From Xanthomonas cucurbitae (lineage in GTDB: Bacteria; Pseudomonadota; Gammaproteobacteria; Xanthomonadales; Xanthomonadaceae), in contig NZ_MDED01000018.1 of NCBI RefSeq assembly GCF_002939885.1, positions 27,416-91,415 of the forward strand: a stretch of 64,000 nt of DNA, written 5' to 3'. Positions 48,433-59,000 of the stretch are shown piece by piece; within the stretch, counting starts at the first letter, position 1, and every line of letters starts with the position of its first letter. The notes under the pieces were generated by a model. That model did no database searches and was not told where the DNA came from. It saw only the letters and a list, made by a program, of their open reading frames with translations. The position numbers were made by a program, and so were the translations under genes.

Positions 48433-51400
48433 ATGACCCACCCCCGTTGTCTCCGCATGTCCAAGCTCACGCTTGGCCTTGTTGCCGCGCTCGCCGCCGC
48501 CCCCGTGTTCGCCCAGAGCACCTCTGCCGGCGTTGCTGGCCTGGTGACCGGCAGTGGCGGGCAGCCGGTGCCCAATGCCGAAGTGACGATCACCCACGTC
48601 GAATCCGGCACCGTGAGCCGCGCCACCACCGATGCCAGCGGACGCTACAACGCGCGCGGCCTGCGTGTGGGTGGCCCGTACACCATCACCATCACCAAGT
48701 CCGGCGAAGGCACCAAGACCGAAGACGGCGTATTCCTGAACCTCAATCAGGTCAACAGCGTCGATGCGTCGCTGGGCGGCGACGTCACCACGCTGGGCGC
48801 CGTGCAGGCCATCGGTGGCGACTACGGCTCGGCGCTGTTCAGTGCCAACAAGATGGGCACCGGCACCAACGTGACTCGCGAGCAGATCGAATCGCTGCCG
48901 TCGATCAACCGCAACCTGCAGGACTACGTCCGCCTGGATCCGCGCGTGGCGCAGACCGACAAGGCGCGTAACGAAATCTCGGTGGGCGGCCAGAATCCGC
49001 GCTTCAACCTGATCCGCGTGGATGGCATCAACACCAACGACGCGTTCGGCCTGGAGTCCAATGGCCTGCCGACGCCGCGCCAGCCCTTCTCGATGGACGT
49101 CATCGACGAAATCTCCGTCGACGTCGCCAATTACGACGTCACCATCACCGGCGCCACCGGCGGCGTCATCAATGCGGTCACCAAATCCGGTACCAACGAA
49201 TTCCACGGCTCGGTCTACGGCACCTACCGCGAGAACGATTGGTCGGGCAAGAACCAGAACAATATCCGCCCGCAACTGTTCGATAGCGAAACCACCTATG
49301 GCCTGACCCTGGGTGGGCCGGTCATCAAGGACAAGCTGTTCTTCTTCGCCAACTACGAAAAGTACAAGGGCAAGGGCGTTTTCACCGGTGCCTCCGGCTT
49401 TGGTCCGATCGGTTCGGGCGAGAGCAACACCGTGCAGATCCAGCAGGCGCAGGTCGATCAGATCATCGACATCTCGCGTAATGTCTACGGCTTCGATCCG
49501 GGAACCCTGGCGCTGCCGGCGCTGGATTCGGATTCCGAAGAGAAGGGTTTCAAGCTCGACTGGAACATCTCCGACAAGCACCGCGCTTCGCTGCGTTATG
49601 GCGAAAGCGAGCAGAGCACCGCCAACCTCAACGGCTTCGGCAATCAGTCGCTGTCGCTGAACTCGTATCACTACGTTCGCGACTTCAGCCTCAAGACGTA
49701 CACCGCCCAGTTGTTCAGCGACTGGACCGATACGTTCTCCACCGAAGCCAAGGTGTCCTACCGCGATTATTCGGCCGTGCGTACCGCCGCTTCGCAGCTG
49801 CCCGCCATCGCCGTGCGCATTGGTAACAACACCGTCAACCTCGGTACCGAGCAGAGCACCCAGGCCAACGAGCTGCGGACCGAAACCTGGAATGCCTTCT
49901 TCGCTGGCACGCTGTTTTTGAACGATCACACCGTCAAGTTCGGCTTCGACTACGAAGACAACGACCTGTTCAATCTGTTCGGCCAGCGTGTCTTCGGTTC
50001 GTACACGTTCAACTCGATTGCCGACTACGCGGCCAATCGCCCGCTGAACTATCGGTATTCGCGTTCCAACAGCGGCAACGTCGAGGACATCGCAGCGGAC
50101 TGGGGAATGCGCAACGTCGGCGTTTTCCTGCAGGACACCTGGGCGGTCAATAACAACCTGACCCTGACCTTCGGCCTGCGTTACGACGAGCCGATGGTCA
50201 AGAACAGCCCTGCCTACAATGCAGCGGCTTCGACGCTGTTTGGCTTCCGCAATGACCAGACCATCGATGGCAACGGTCTGTTCGAGCCGCGCTTCGGTTT
50301 CAACTACACCTTCGACAGCGATCGTCCCACCCAGCTGCGTGGCGGCGTGGGCCTGTTCCAGGGCGCCGCGGCAACCGTGTGGTTGTCCAACCCGTACTCC
50401 AATACCGGTCTGGCCTACACCGACTACAACTTCTCCAGCCAAGCCCTGGTGAACTCCAACGGGATTCGCTTTACGCCGGACATCAACAACCAGCCGATTG
50501 GAAACGGGTCGGTGAATGGCGCCACCCAGTCGGTCGATTTCGTCGACAGCAAGCTGGGTCAGCCGTCGGTGTGGAAGGCCAATCTGGCATTCGATACCGA
50601 ATTGCCCTGGTACGGCATCGTCGCGTCCGCCGAGGCGGTGGTGACCAAGGTTAACGAGGCGATCTACTATCAGCAGCTCAATCTGGGTAGCACCAGCCGC
50701 GTGGGCCAGGACGGCCGTAACCTGTACTGGAATACGCCAGGGCTGAATCCGGCCTGCTGGCTGGAGGACGGTCGCAACCCGACCGGTGCGGGCGCTCCGG
50801 CGGCATGTCTGCGTGGCACAGGTTCATCGGTTGACGCACGCGGTTTACGCGATACACGTTTCAACGATGCGATCATCGCGCGTCCGACCGACAAGGGGGG
50901 CAGCGAGAGCTTCACCTTTGGTCTGAACAAGCCCTTCAACGGCGGCGACTGGTCCTGGGGCCTGTACTACACCTACACCGACGCCGACGAGGTCAGCGGT
51001 CTGACCAGCTCGGTGTCGGGTTCGCAGCTGGCCAATACCGCAGTCTTCCAGGCAAATGAAAATGTTGCTTCGACCGCAGCGTATGAGGTCAAGAACAGCT
51101 TCCTGGGGACCTTGAACTGGAAGCACGCGTTCTTCGGCGACTACGAGACCAAGGTGGGTCTGATCTATCAGGGCCGCAATGGTCGTCCGTACAGTTACAC
51201 CTTCGACAACGACGCCAACGGCGATGGTCGCCTTAACGACCTGTTGTATATCCCGGCCGGCCGTGGCGATGTGCTGTTCGGTACAGCAGCGGAAGAGCAA
51301 GCGTTCTGGAAGTACATTGAAGGCAATGAGTATCTGGCCGCCCGTCGTGGTCAGGTCGCCGAACGCAATGGCGCACGTAACTCCTGGATCAACCAGTTCG

Positions 51401-51678
51401 ATCTGCACATCGAGCAGGAAATCCCGGGCTTCTTCAAGGGCAACAAGGCCTCCCTTTGGTTGGACGTCATGAACGTTGGCAACCTGCTCAACAAGAAGTG
51501 GGGACGCGTCGACGAGTACGGCTTCCCCGGCATGCGTGGCGTAGTCGAGTACGGCGGCATCGATGCGGCCAGCGGCAAGTACGTGTATCGCTTCAATACG
51601 CCTGACCAGTCGACAATCTACGATGATCGTGGCATCTCCCGCTGGGCACTGCAGCTGGGCTTCCGCTACCAGTTCTGA
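48433..51678 (+). CDS. TonB-dependent receptor, Oar-like, with carboxypeptidase-regulatory domain
   Basis: A 1081-residue outer-membrane protein. The signal peptide is SKLTLGLVAALAAAPVFA (after an 8-residue extension). A carboxypeptidase-regulatory fold (about 28-110; SAGVAGLVTGSGGQPVPNAEV) precedes the plug domain (about 140-240; ISVGGQNPRFNLIRVDGINT) and a long beta-barrel ending in WALQLGFRYQF with terminal Phe. This is the Oar type found in Myxococcus and in many copies in Xanthomonas. The transported ligand is unknown. ATG 48433 was chosen since the signal peptide begins eight codons later. Confidence 0.9.
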   Translation: MTHPRCLRMSKLTLGLVAALAAAPVFAQSTSAGVAGLVTGSGGQPVPNAEVTITHVESGTVSRATTDASGRYNARGLRVGGPYTITITKSGEGTKTEDGVFLNLNQVNSVDASLGGDVTTLGAVQAIGGDYGSALFSANKMGTGTNVTREQIESLPSINRNLQDYVRLDPRVAQTDKARNEISVGGQNPRFNLIRVDGINTNDAFGLESNGLPTPRQPFSMDVIDEISVDVANYDVTITGATGGVINAVTKSGTNEFHGSVYGTYRENDWSGKNQNNIRPQLFDSETTYGLTLGGPVIKDKLFFFANYEKYKGKGVFTGASGFGPIGSGESNTVQIQQAQVDQIIDISRNVYGFDPGTLALPALDSDSEEKGFKLDWNISDKHRASLRYGESEQSTANLNGFGNQSLSLNSYHYVRDFSLKTYTAQLFSDWTDTFSTEAKVSYRDYSAVRTAASQLPAIAVRIGNNTVNLGTEQSTQANELRTETWNAFFAGTLFLNDHTVKFGFDYEDNDLFNLFGQRVFGSYTFNSIADYAANRPLNYRYSRSNSGNVEDIAADWGMRNVGVFLQDTWAVNNNLTLTFGLRYDEPMVKNSPAYNAAASTLFGFRNDQTIDGNGLFEPRFGFNYTFDSDRPTQLRGGVGLFQGAAATVWLSNPYSNTGLAYTDYNFSSQALVNSNGIRFTPDINNQPIGNGSVNGATQSVDFVDSKLGQPSVWKANLAFDTELPWYGIVASAEAVVTKVNEAIYYQQLNLGSTSRVGQDGRNLYWNTPGLNPACWLEDGRNPTGAGAPAACLRGTGSSVDARGLRDTRFNDAIIARPTDKGGSESFTFGLNKPFNGGDWSWGLYYTYTDADEVSGLTSSVSGSQLANTAVFQANENVASTAAYEVKNSFLGTLNWKHAFFGDYETKVGLIYQGRNGRPYSYTFDNDANGDGRLNDLLYIPAGRGDVLFGTAAEEQAFWKYIEGNEYLAARRGQVAERNGARNSWINQFDLHIEQEIPGFFKGNKASLWLDVMNVGNLLNKKWGRVDEYGFPGMRGVVEYGGIDAASGKYVYRFNTPDQSTIYDDRGISRWALQLGFRYQF

Positions 51679-51706
51679 TCGCTATTGGCGTGGCACGCGT
51701 TGCGGA

Positions 51707-51737
51707 AACGGCCGGGGCAACCCGGCCGTTTTCTTTT
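51707..51737 (+). terminator. intrinsic terminator behind the TonB-dependent receptor
   Basis: AACGGCCGGG (51707-51716) and CCCGGCCGTT (51721-51730) form a perfect ten-pair stem with a GCAA tetraloop, followed by TTCTTTT. Confidence 0.85.
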
Positions 51738-51784
51738 GTGCGGGCGAGTACGCTAAAGTCCTGCGCAGACGACAGGAGCAAGCT

Positions 51785-53170
51785 ATGGAACTCAGCAGTA
51801 CGGCGGCGCGGGCGCTGCCGGTAGTGGATGCGCGGATCTATCCGCGTGGTGGCCTGGACGTGCTGTCCAAGGCGGAAGTGGCCCGGCTGCGCGATGCATC
51901 CGGTGGCGGCATGCACGAGTTGCTGCGCCGTTGCGCGCTGGCCGTGCTGACCAGCGGCAGCGCCTCGGACGACCCGCGCGCCGCACGCGACCTGTATCCG
52001 GATTTCGATATCCAGGTCAACCAGCAGGACCGTGGCATCCGCATCGACCTGAGCAACGCACCGGCAATGGCCTTTGTCGACGGCGAAATCATTCGTGGCG
52101 TGGCCGAATTGCTGTTCGCCGTGGTCCGCGACCTGGCCTACATGGCCATCGAACTGGAAGCGCAGCGGGGCGATCTGGACACCAGCGAAGGCATCACCAA
52201 CGCGGTCTTCGGCCAGTTGCGCAACGCGCGCATCCTGCAGCCGTCGGACCCGAATCTGGTGGTGTGCTGGGGCGGGCATTCCATCTCGCGCGACGAATAC
52301 CTCTACACCAAGCAGGTAGGCTACGAGCTCGGCCTGCGTGGCCTGGACATCTGCACCGGCTGCGGCCCGGGTGCGATGAAGGGTCCGATGAAGGGCGCCA
52401 CCATCGCCCACGCCAAGCAGCGCAAGCACCACACGCGCTACATCGGCGTGACCGAACCCGGCATCATCGCGGCCGAATCGCCGAACCCGATCGTCAACCA
52501 TCTGGTCATTATGCCGGACATCGAAAAGCGGCTGGAGGCTTTCGTCCGCATCGGTCACGGCATCCTGGTGTTCCCGGGGGGCGTCGGCACGGCCGAAGAG
52601 ATCCTTTACTTGCTCGGTATCTTGCTACGCGAGGAGAATGCGCACCTGCCGTTCCCGCTGATCCTGACGGGCCCGACCATCGCCTCGGCGTACTTCGAAC
52701 AGATCGACCGCTTCATTCGCCTGACCCTGGGCGATGCCGCCGCCTCGCGCTACGAGATCATCGTCGGCGACCCGGTCGCGGTGGCCCGCCGCATGGCCGA
52801 GGGCATTCACGAGGTGCGCTCGCACCGCAAGGATCACAAGGACTCCTATTACTTCAACTGGTCGGTGCACATCCCGCTGGAGTACCAGCAGCCGTTCGTG
52901 CCCAGCCACGAAGCCATGGCCGCCCTGGACCTGCACCACGGCCGCCCGGCGCCCGCCCTGGCTGCGGACCTGCGGCGCGCCTTCTCCGGCATCGTCGCCG
53001 GCAACGTCAAGGAAGACGGCATGCGCCGCATCGAGGAATTCGGCCCGTTCGAGATCAACGGCGCCCCCGACATCATGCAGGCCCTGGACGAACTGCTACG
53101 CGGCTTCGTGGAGCAGCGCCGGATGAAGATCTCTGGCGATTATCGGCCTTGTTATCGGGTGGTGACCTGA
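51785..53170 (+). CDS. ppnN: nucleotide 5'-monophosphate nucleosidase (PpnN/YgdH family)
   Basis: A 461-residue enzyme that removes the base from purine and pyrimidine 5'-monophosphates and is stimulated by (p)ppGpp in Escherichia coli. ATG 51785 is 6 bases after AGGAGC. The LOG-domain motifs WGGHSISRDEY, GCGPGAMKGPMKGA and FPGGVGTAEEILYLLG (with catalytic Glu) are present; an N-terminal DUF4478-like and a C-terminal DUF3412-like domain flank it, as in YgdH (454 residues). Confidence 0.9.
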   Translation: MELSSTAARALPVVDARIYPRGGLDVLSKAEVARLRDASGGGMHELLRRCALAVLTSGSASDDPRAARDLYPDFDIQVNQQDRGIRIDLSNAPAMAFVDGEIIRGVAELLFAVVRDLAYMAIELEAQRGDLDTSEGITNAVFGQLRNARILQPSDPNLVVCWGGHSISRDEYLYTKQVGYELGLRGLDICTGCGPGAMKGPMKGATIAHAKQRKHHTRYIGVTEPGIIAAESPNPIVNHLVIMPDIEKRLEAFVRIGHGILVFPGGVGTAEEILYLLGILLREENAHLPFPLILTGPTIASAYFEQIDRFIRLTLGDAAASRYEIIVGDPVAVARRMAEGIHEVRSHRKDHKDSYYFNWSVHIPLEYQQPFVPSHEAMAALDLHHGRPAPALAADLRRAFSGIVAGNVKEDGMRRIEEFGPFEINGAPDIMQALDELLRGFVEQRRMKISGDYRPCYRVVT

Positions 53171-53342
53171 GGCCCGCCGCAGGCCGCAGTGCCTGAAGTG
53201 GGCTGAACCAAGGTCAGTAGCAAACTGCCGGCCTTGCCTTTGCGCGTACGCCAGTAACCCTGAAACGACCGTTCGTCCCCCAGCGCTTGTCGCGTCAGGG
53301 CTTCAGGGTGCATTTTGGGCACGTCACGCTGGGGAGCGTCCA

Positions 53343-53858
53343 ATGTCTTTTCGCCGACCTACCGGCTTCACTCTCGTGGAATTGATGATCACGATCGCCG
53401 TCTTGGCGATCCTGTTGACGATTGCATTTCCCAGTTTCCGTGGAGTGATCCGCTCCAACCGCGTCGCGAGTGCTACCAACGAGAGCATCGGGCTGTTATC
53501 TCTTGCCCGCAGCGAGGCAATCCGCAATCGGCGAGGTGGGGGTGTCTGTGGTAGCGCGTCAGGAGCAGCCTGCGACAATAATTGGGCAAGTGGGATGCTT
53601 GCCTGGGCGGATGCCGATGGCGATGGGGTCTTCAAGAGCGGCGACACCGTCTTGCGCTTTGTTTCGATAGACCGGTCACTGACAAGTTCAGGTCCATCTG
53701 GCGCGGCGATCGCTTTTGATGGGCGCGGGCGCAGGGTCGCGTCCACCAATCAGCAAATCACACTGCAGCCAACAGTGTGCGACGGGCAGGCGCTGCGTCG
53801 TACCTTGGTAGTCAACGGTGCTGGTCAGATCACGTCTCAGAAAGGCACCTGTCAATGA
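53343..53858 (+). CDS. fimT: minor type IV pilin FimT/FimU (GspH type)
   Basis: A 171-residue prepilin. The leader MSFRRPTG is cut before FTLVELMITIAVLAILLTIAF, with Glu5 present. The C-terminal GspH-like domain has Cys pairs (GVCGSASGAACDN and a final GTCQ). It begins the minor pilin operon. The 172-base gap upstream has no clear sigma-54 site; CCCTGAA (53258-53264) and TTCAGGG (53302-53308) form a widely spaced dyad. The end overlaps pilV (ATGATG). Confidence 0.9.
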   Translation: MSFRRPTGFTLVELMITIAVLAILLTIAFPSFRGVIRSNRVASATNESIGLLSLARSEAIRNRRGGGVCGSASGAACDNNWASGMLAWADADGDGVFKSGDTVLRFVSIDRSLTSSGPSGAAIAFDGRGRRVASTNQQITLQPTVCDGQALRRTLVVNGAGQITSQKGTCQ

Positions 53859-54334
53859 TGTATTCCCGTTCATTCGTATCGCGCTCACGATCCCAAGGCT
53901 TCAGTTTGCTTGAGGTGCTGATCACCATTATTGTGCTTGCGTTCGGCTTGCTCGGGTTCGCGTTATTGCAGACGGCCAATGTCCGCTTTGTTCAAAGCGC
54001 CAATTACCGTACCCAGGCCACCAACCTGGCCTACGACTTGCTGGACCAGATGCGCAGCAATCGCTTTCAATCCGCTTGGTATACAGATGCCACGTTTTCC
54101 GCCAATACAGTAACTTCGACCAGTTGTAGTCGGACCCTGGGAAACTCGGTCACCATTGCAAACAACATTGCGCGCTGGAAATGCCAAGTGGTACAAGCTT
54201 TGGGCGAAGGGGCCAGTGCAACCGTCCTCAACACCAATGGCCAGGTCACCGTAGGTATCGCGTGGGGAGACCAGCGCTGGGACGCCAGTAATCCTGATGC
54301 ACGGACCACGTTCACTCTGGTATCTCAGCTATGA
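53855..54334 (+). CDS. pilV: minor pilin PilV
   Basis: A 159-residue prepilin. A basic leader (SFVSRSRSQG) is followed by FSLLEVLITIIVLAFGLLGF and the PilV block LLQTANVRFVQSANYRTQATNLAYDLLDQMRSNR. Glu5 is present. Two adjacent ATGs overlap the fimT stop; the first is given. It is coupled to pilW by ATGA. PilV is needed for pilus assembly and lies at the pilus tip complex. Confidence 0.9.
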   Translation: MMYSRSFVSRSRSQGFSLLEVLITIIVLAFGLLGFALLQTANVRFVQSANYRTQATNLAYDLLDQMRSNRFQSAWYTDATFSANTVTSTSCSRTLGNSVTIANNIARWKCQVVQALGEGASATVLNTNGQVTVGIAWGDQRWDASNPDARTTFTLVSQL

Positions 54335-55497
54335 ATCCTCGTGCCATAGCCAAACGCGGCATTGCCGGCATCAGCCTGATCGAAATGATGATCGCGATGG
54401 TGATCGGGTTGGTGTTGATGCTTGGGGTGATCCAGGTTTTTTCCGCATCCCGCACCGCATCGATGCTGGCTGAAGGAAATGCACGCGCTCAGGAAAACGG
54501 TCGGTTTGCTTTGGAGTTCTTGCAGCGCGACATTCGTATGGCAGGGCACTTCGGCTGTGTCAACGACCAAGCGCATTTCGTACGTGGGGAGGGCGATCCG
54601 GTGGTCACGACTGGCGCAGCGAGCGGCTCCGGCCATCCGCTGGATTTCAGCGTCAGTATTCAAGGCTACGAAGCGCCTAACACAAAGCCGCCAGCAAGCC
54701 TGACGATCGGCGCTACCTGGGCGCTGCCTGCCAATCTGCCATCGGCGATCTCCAAGCTCAATCCTCGTGGTGGTAGTGACATTCTGGTCCTGCGCTATCT
54801 CGCACCGGAAAGCGTGCCGATCACTACATTGACCTCAGGGAGTACTAGCGTTGCGAGCTTCGATGCTACCGCTGGACGGCGCCTGACCGAGGGTGGGCAG
54901 GCATCGCCAAACCTGTTTGGAATCGCAGATTGCGCGCATGCCACCGTATTCAAGGGCGCCTATGAGAGTGGCAAGGTCACTGCCAACGGAACCAATCTAT
55001 CCAAGTATTCGACCAGACCTAGTGGTCAGGCGCTGATTTATCGCGCCGAGTCGTTGGTGTACTACGTGGGGACGTCAGCCGCTTCGGGTGAGCCGGTGCT
55101 GATGCGGGCACGTTCCAATGGAGCGGACGACTACGCTACTCCGGAGGAATTGGTCGAAGGTATCGAGAATATGCAACTGTTGTTCGGTCTCGACCAGACC
55201 GACAATATGTCCACTACCTCGCCGCCAGTGGGTAATATCAGTAGCCAAGCTGTGGCAAGCGATGTCTCGACTGGAACGGATGCTGTCGCAGCTGCCCAAT
55301 GGCGGCGTGTTGGGCAGGTCCAGGTCGGTATCCTGGCGCGCAGCCCGACACCATCCGCAGCCGAGAGGCCTGCCAATGCAGTTCGCAACCCGAGTGCGCT
55401 GGGAATATCTTTCGCGCAACCCACTCAGGCGGACGGGCGCTACAGGATGACTTACGAGTCTACGATTGCACTGCGTAATCGACTGTTCGGGAATTAA
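54331..55497 (+). CDS. pilW: minor pilin PilW
   Basis: A 388-residue prepilin. The leader MNPRAIAKRGIAG precedes ISLIEMMIAMVIGLVLMLGV, with Glu5. The block LAEGNARAQENGRFALEFLQRDIRMAGHFGC is the PilW family signature. The large C-terminal part has a late MTYESTIALRNRL block typical of PilW. Translation overlaps pilV; pilX starts three bases after the stop. Confidence 0.92.
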   Translation: MNPRAIAKRGIAGISLIEMMIAMVIGLVLMLGVIQVFSASRTASMLAEGNARAQENGRFALEFLQRDIRMAGHFGCVNDQAHFVRGEGDPVVTTGAASGSGHPLDFSVSIQGYEAPNTKPPASLTIGATWALPANLPSAISKLNPRGGSDILVLRYLAPESVPITTLTSGSTSVASFDATAGRRLTEGGQASPNLFGIADCAHATVFKGAYESGKVTANGTNLSKYSTRPSGQALIYRAESLVYYVGTSAASGEPVLMRARSNGADDYATPEELVEGIENMQLLFGLDQTDNMSTTSPPVGNISSQAVASDVSTGTDAVAAAQWRRVGQVQVGILARSPTPSAAERPANAVRNPSALGISFAQPTQADGRYRMTYESTIALRNRLFGN

Positions 55498-55500
55498 CTC

Positions 55501-56010
55501 ATGAATACCTCAGCTCGTTTGCGTCCAATGCCCACTCGGCCACGCGGGGCGGTGCTCTACGTCGCGTTGATCATGCTGATTTTATTGGCGCTGATCGGTA
55601 TCGCTGGTATGCAGGTGGCAGGAATGCAGGAAAAAATGGCATCCAATTACTTGCAGACCAATATCGCATTCCAGAATGCCGAAGGAGTGACGCGGCGAAG
55701 CGAGCGGGCCATTGAGGCTATCGCCAATCGGACGGATGCACCCACTGGCGCTCCGTTGGTGGATACCGATATTCAGCAGAACTGCGATGTTGCATTCGAC
55801 CCGGTTGCATGGGGTCGCAGCAAGGCAACAACCGTGAGTCAGGCGGTCAGCGTAAGGCGCATCGACTCCTGCATCATCGGTGGCGGGTCGCTTGCGATGG
55901 GGGGGCCGCTTGACCCGGTGACTCCGGTGTACCAGATCACCACATTCGCCAACGATGCCGCGACGGATGCTTCGTCGTCTGCATCCATCGATACCATCTT
56001 CAAGCTCTGA
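55501..56010 (+). CDS. pilX: minor pilin PilX
   Basis: A 169-residue prepilin-like protein. The cleavage site RPRG precedes AVLYVALIMLILLALIGIAGMQ with Val at position 5, which is normal in PilX/GspK-type pseudopilins that cap the filament. QEKMASNYLQTNIAFQNAEG is the family block. The short stop-to-start gap to pilY1 (10 bases) places it in the same operon. Confidence 0.9.
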   Translation: MNTSARLRPMPTRPRGAVLYVALIMLILLALIGIAGMQVAGMQEKMASNYLQTNIAFQNAEGVTRRSERAIEAIANRTDAPTGAPLVDTDIQQNCDVAFDPVAWGRSKATTVSQAVSVRRIDSCIIGGGSLAMGGPLDPVTPVYQITTFANDAATDASSSASIDTIFKL

Positions 56011-56020
56011 GGCTGTCGAC

Positions 56021-59000
56021 ATGTCGCGTCGCATTTTTCGAACTGCTGTTGCTTCTGCGATCGTTCTGGTCGCGGTAGGGGGCTACTTCGTGTATAACCT
56101 GATTGCTGCGCAGGGGCAGGGGACCTTGGCACAATCTCCGTTGAACAACGCAACCTCAATACCACCTGCTTTCATCATGGCGGTAGATGATTCGAATTCG
56201 ATGACATTCGAACGCCTCTTCAAGGGTGGGGATGGGCGTATGCGATGGAATGGCAGCAGTTTTTTTAGTTCTTCCGGAAATTTCTTTGATGTTGGTGGAA
56301 GTTGCACGTTCACGTCGGGTAACAATACATTTGCTTTTAATGACTGCTACTCTTATCTTTTTCCTTTTCCAGGTTATAATAGTTCGTATAGTCCTGGGGT
56401 GGCTATTCCGCCGCTCGATCAATTCGGGTTTGCAAGATCGCCGGCATATAATGCGGGGTATTACGATCCAAATGTCACCTATGATCCTTGGAGCTTGGCT
56501 TCAAAGGGTGGGGACAGTCCAGCGTTGTGGCCCGCTGCTGATTTTGATAGGGCTAGGCCAGATCCTCGTGATCCCTTGATTTATGGGGGGGCGGATCAGC
56601 AAATCAGTATGAGTAGAAATGGCACTATCGTGAACCTCGGTTTGCCTAGAGAAAATTTGGATGACAGCCCGTTTAGGTTTATCGCGGGAATGACTATTCC
56701 TGCTCGGACACGCTATCGCACGTCCGGAACTGGTAGGGTCTGTAGCAATAATAACAACAATGGCTTGGCTGGAACGGGTGGTTTGTGGTTAGCTCTTGCG
56801 TCTAATGCTACGGTAGCCATCGATTGTTCGGTGCAGATTTCTTATACTCCCGCGACATTCTATCTTCCGGCTGCTGCTCCTGCGCCAACGGGATACCTCA
56901 CTGGCGACAGCAATCGTCCGATCATCGCAAATGCTTGTGGTCCTAATTGTAATTTGCGTCGATATCAAATAACGCGAGACAATTATGCGAATGTTGGCGC
57001 TTTCAATGATGCTAAGCAGAACTTTGCAAATTGGTTTCAGTATCAGCGGAATCGCATTCTTGCCATCATTGGTTCTGAGTCGCGTGCATTGGCTGCTGTT
57101 GACAAGATGCGGGTAGGTTATTTCAGTATCAATAATTTGACTCCAGTGAGTATGTATAATATTGACGAGGACGCTGAGCGCGCCTCGCTTTTCGAGCAGA
57201 TCTACCGCCTGGAGCCAAGTGGCGGAACCCCGAACCGTACTGCCGTGGATTATCTGGGTAAGCAATTCAAGCGGACTGGAGACGGCGCTCCGGTATTGCG
57301 TGCGTGCCAGAAGAACGGTGGCATGTTGTTCACGGACGGATACTCCAATATCAACAATGTGGCCGGTGGATATGGTAACGCTGATTCTACCGGCACCGTA
57401 GATTTTCCTGGTGCGCCATTCGCTGACAGCTATAGCAATACGATTGCCGATATTGCCGCCTCCTACTATTCTGGTGCATCGACTCCTTTGGTGACGGGCC
57501 CAAGTTTTCCAGCTGGTTTGGTGCCAGTTGACGAGAGGTGCGCGACTCTTTCGAAGACATCTGCGGACTGGAAGCGACTGGACTGCCAGAAAGATTTGCA
57601 TATGAACTTTTATGCAATCACTCTGGGGGCGCAGGGAAATATCTACGAGGTCAATCAATCGGCCACCGATGATCCTTATGCCGATGCTCCCAATTGGAAT
57701 GGTAATGGCGATCCAGTTGTCGACGACGATGGTCGCGTGATCGACGAACTCTGGCACGCCACGATCAACAGCCGTGCCCAGTTCATCAATGCCAAGAGTC
57801 CTGCCGAGGTGACAGCCGCCATGCGCCGTGTCCTGTCGGCAGCCAGCGCAGCCAATTCCCCCTCTGGAACCTTGGCGCTGACCGGCGCGCGGATTGGTGC
57901 TGGGTCCTTGACCGTGACGCCGGAGTACCAGATCAGGAACAATGGTACGGACTGGTCCAGTACGCTGAAGGCAAGCCAGGCGTCGGTCGATCCGGATACG
58001 CGAGAGGCGCGGTTTACGCAGCTCTGGGAAGCGTCGACGCAAATGCCCGACGCCAGCGCTCGCAATGTGTTCTTCAGCGATGGTACCAACGTGCGCAAGT
58101 TCGATGGAACGACCATCAGCTTGAGCGGCCTATGTGGCCTCTCTCGAACACTGTATCCCGGTCAGACCCTCTGCTCCGAGCAGGATCTAGGGACAACGCT
58201 GGGTGCGACTGCAGCAACGGCAGCCAACTATCTGCTGGGCGATCGAAGCGGCGAGGTTCAACAGAAAGGCAAGCTGCGTGACCGGACCACCGTGCTTGGC
58301 GATATCATCAACTCTGCACCGGTCATCAGTGCGCCCATCGATGACTACGGATATCGCGCTCTCGGCGGAACACTGGGGACGAGTTACACCAACTATCTAA
58401 ACAGCAAGCGTACGAACCAGGGGTATATGGTGTATGCGGGGGCTAACGACGGCATGTTGCATGCATTCGATGGAGGGATGAGCGGTAACGGTACCGTTAC
58501 CGGTAGTGGGGGGCGCGAGCGTTTCGCCTATATTCCGGCTACGTCATACGGACATATGGGCAACCTGTTGTTGCCCTATCAGTCCAGTAAGGGCTCTGCT
58601 CAGCCGTTCGATCATCGATACTTCGTTGATGGGCCGCTTGCAGTGGGCGACACTTACTACGATAACAGCTGGAAAACCACCTTGGTTGGAACGACTGGTG
58701 CAGGTGGTCGCGGTGTATTCGCATTGGATGTGAGCAATCCGACAACGTTCGGTGCCAGTAGCCGTCTTTGGGAAATCAACGACCTCAGTGGCGATTCCAC
58801 GGTGCGTTCGAATATTGGGCATGTATTGGGCAAGCCTGTCATCGTTCCTGTGCGTGCTGCAAATGGGGCAGTGAGTTGGAAAGCGATCTTCGGTAACGGC
58901 TACGAGAGTGCCAGCGGCAAGGCAGTGTTGTTTGTTGTAGATATCGGAACGTCCGCGACCCCAACCGTACGTATGATCGAGGCGACGGAATCCAATAATT

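Noticed and set aside
51690..51706. Sigma-54 -24/-12 element (TGGCACGCGTTGC)
   Set aside because: The spacing between GG and GC is too short for a sigma-54 promoter, and it lies between a gene end and a terminator.
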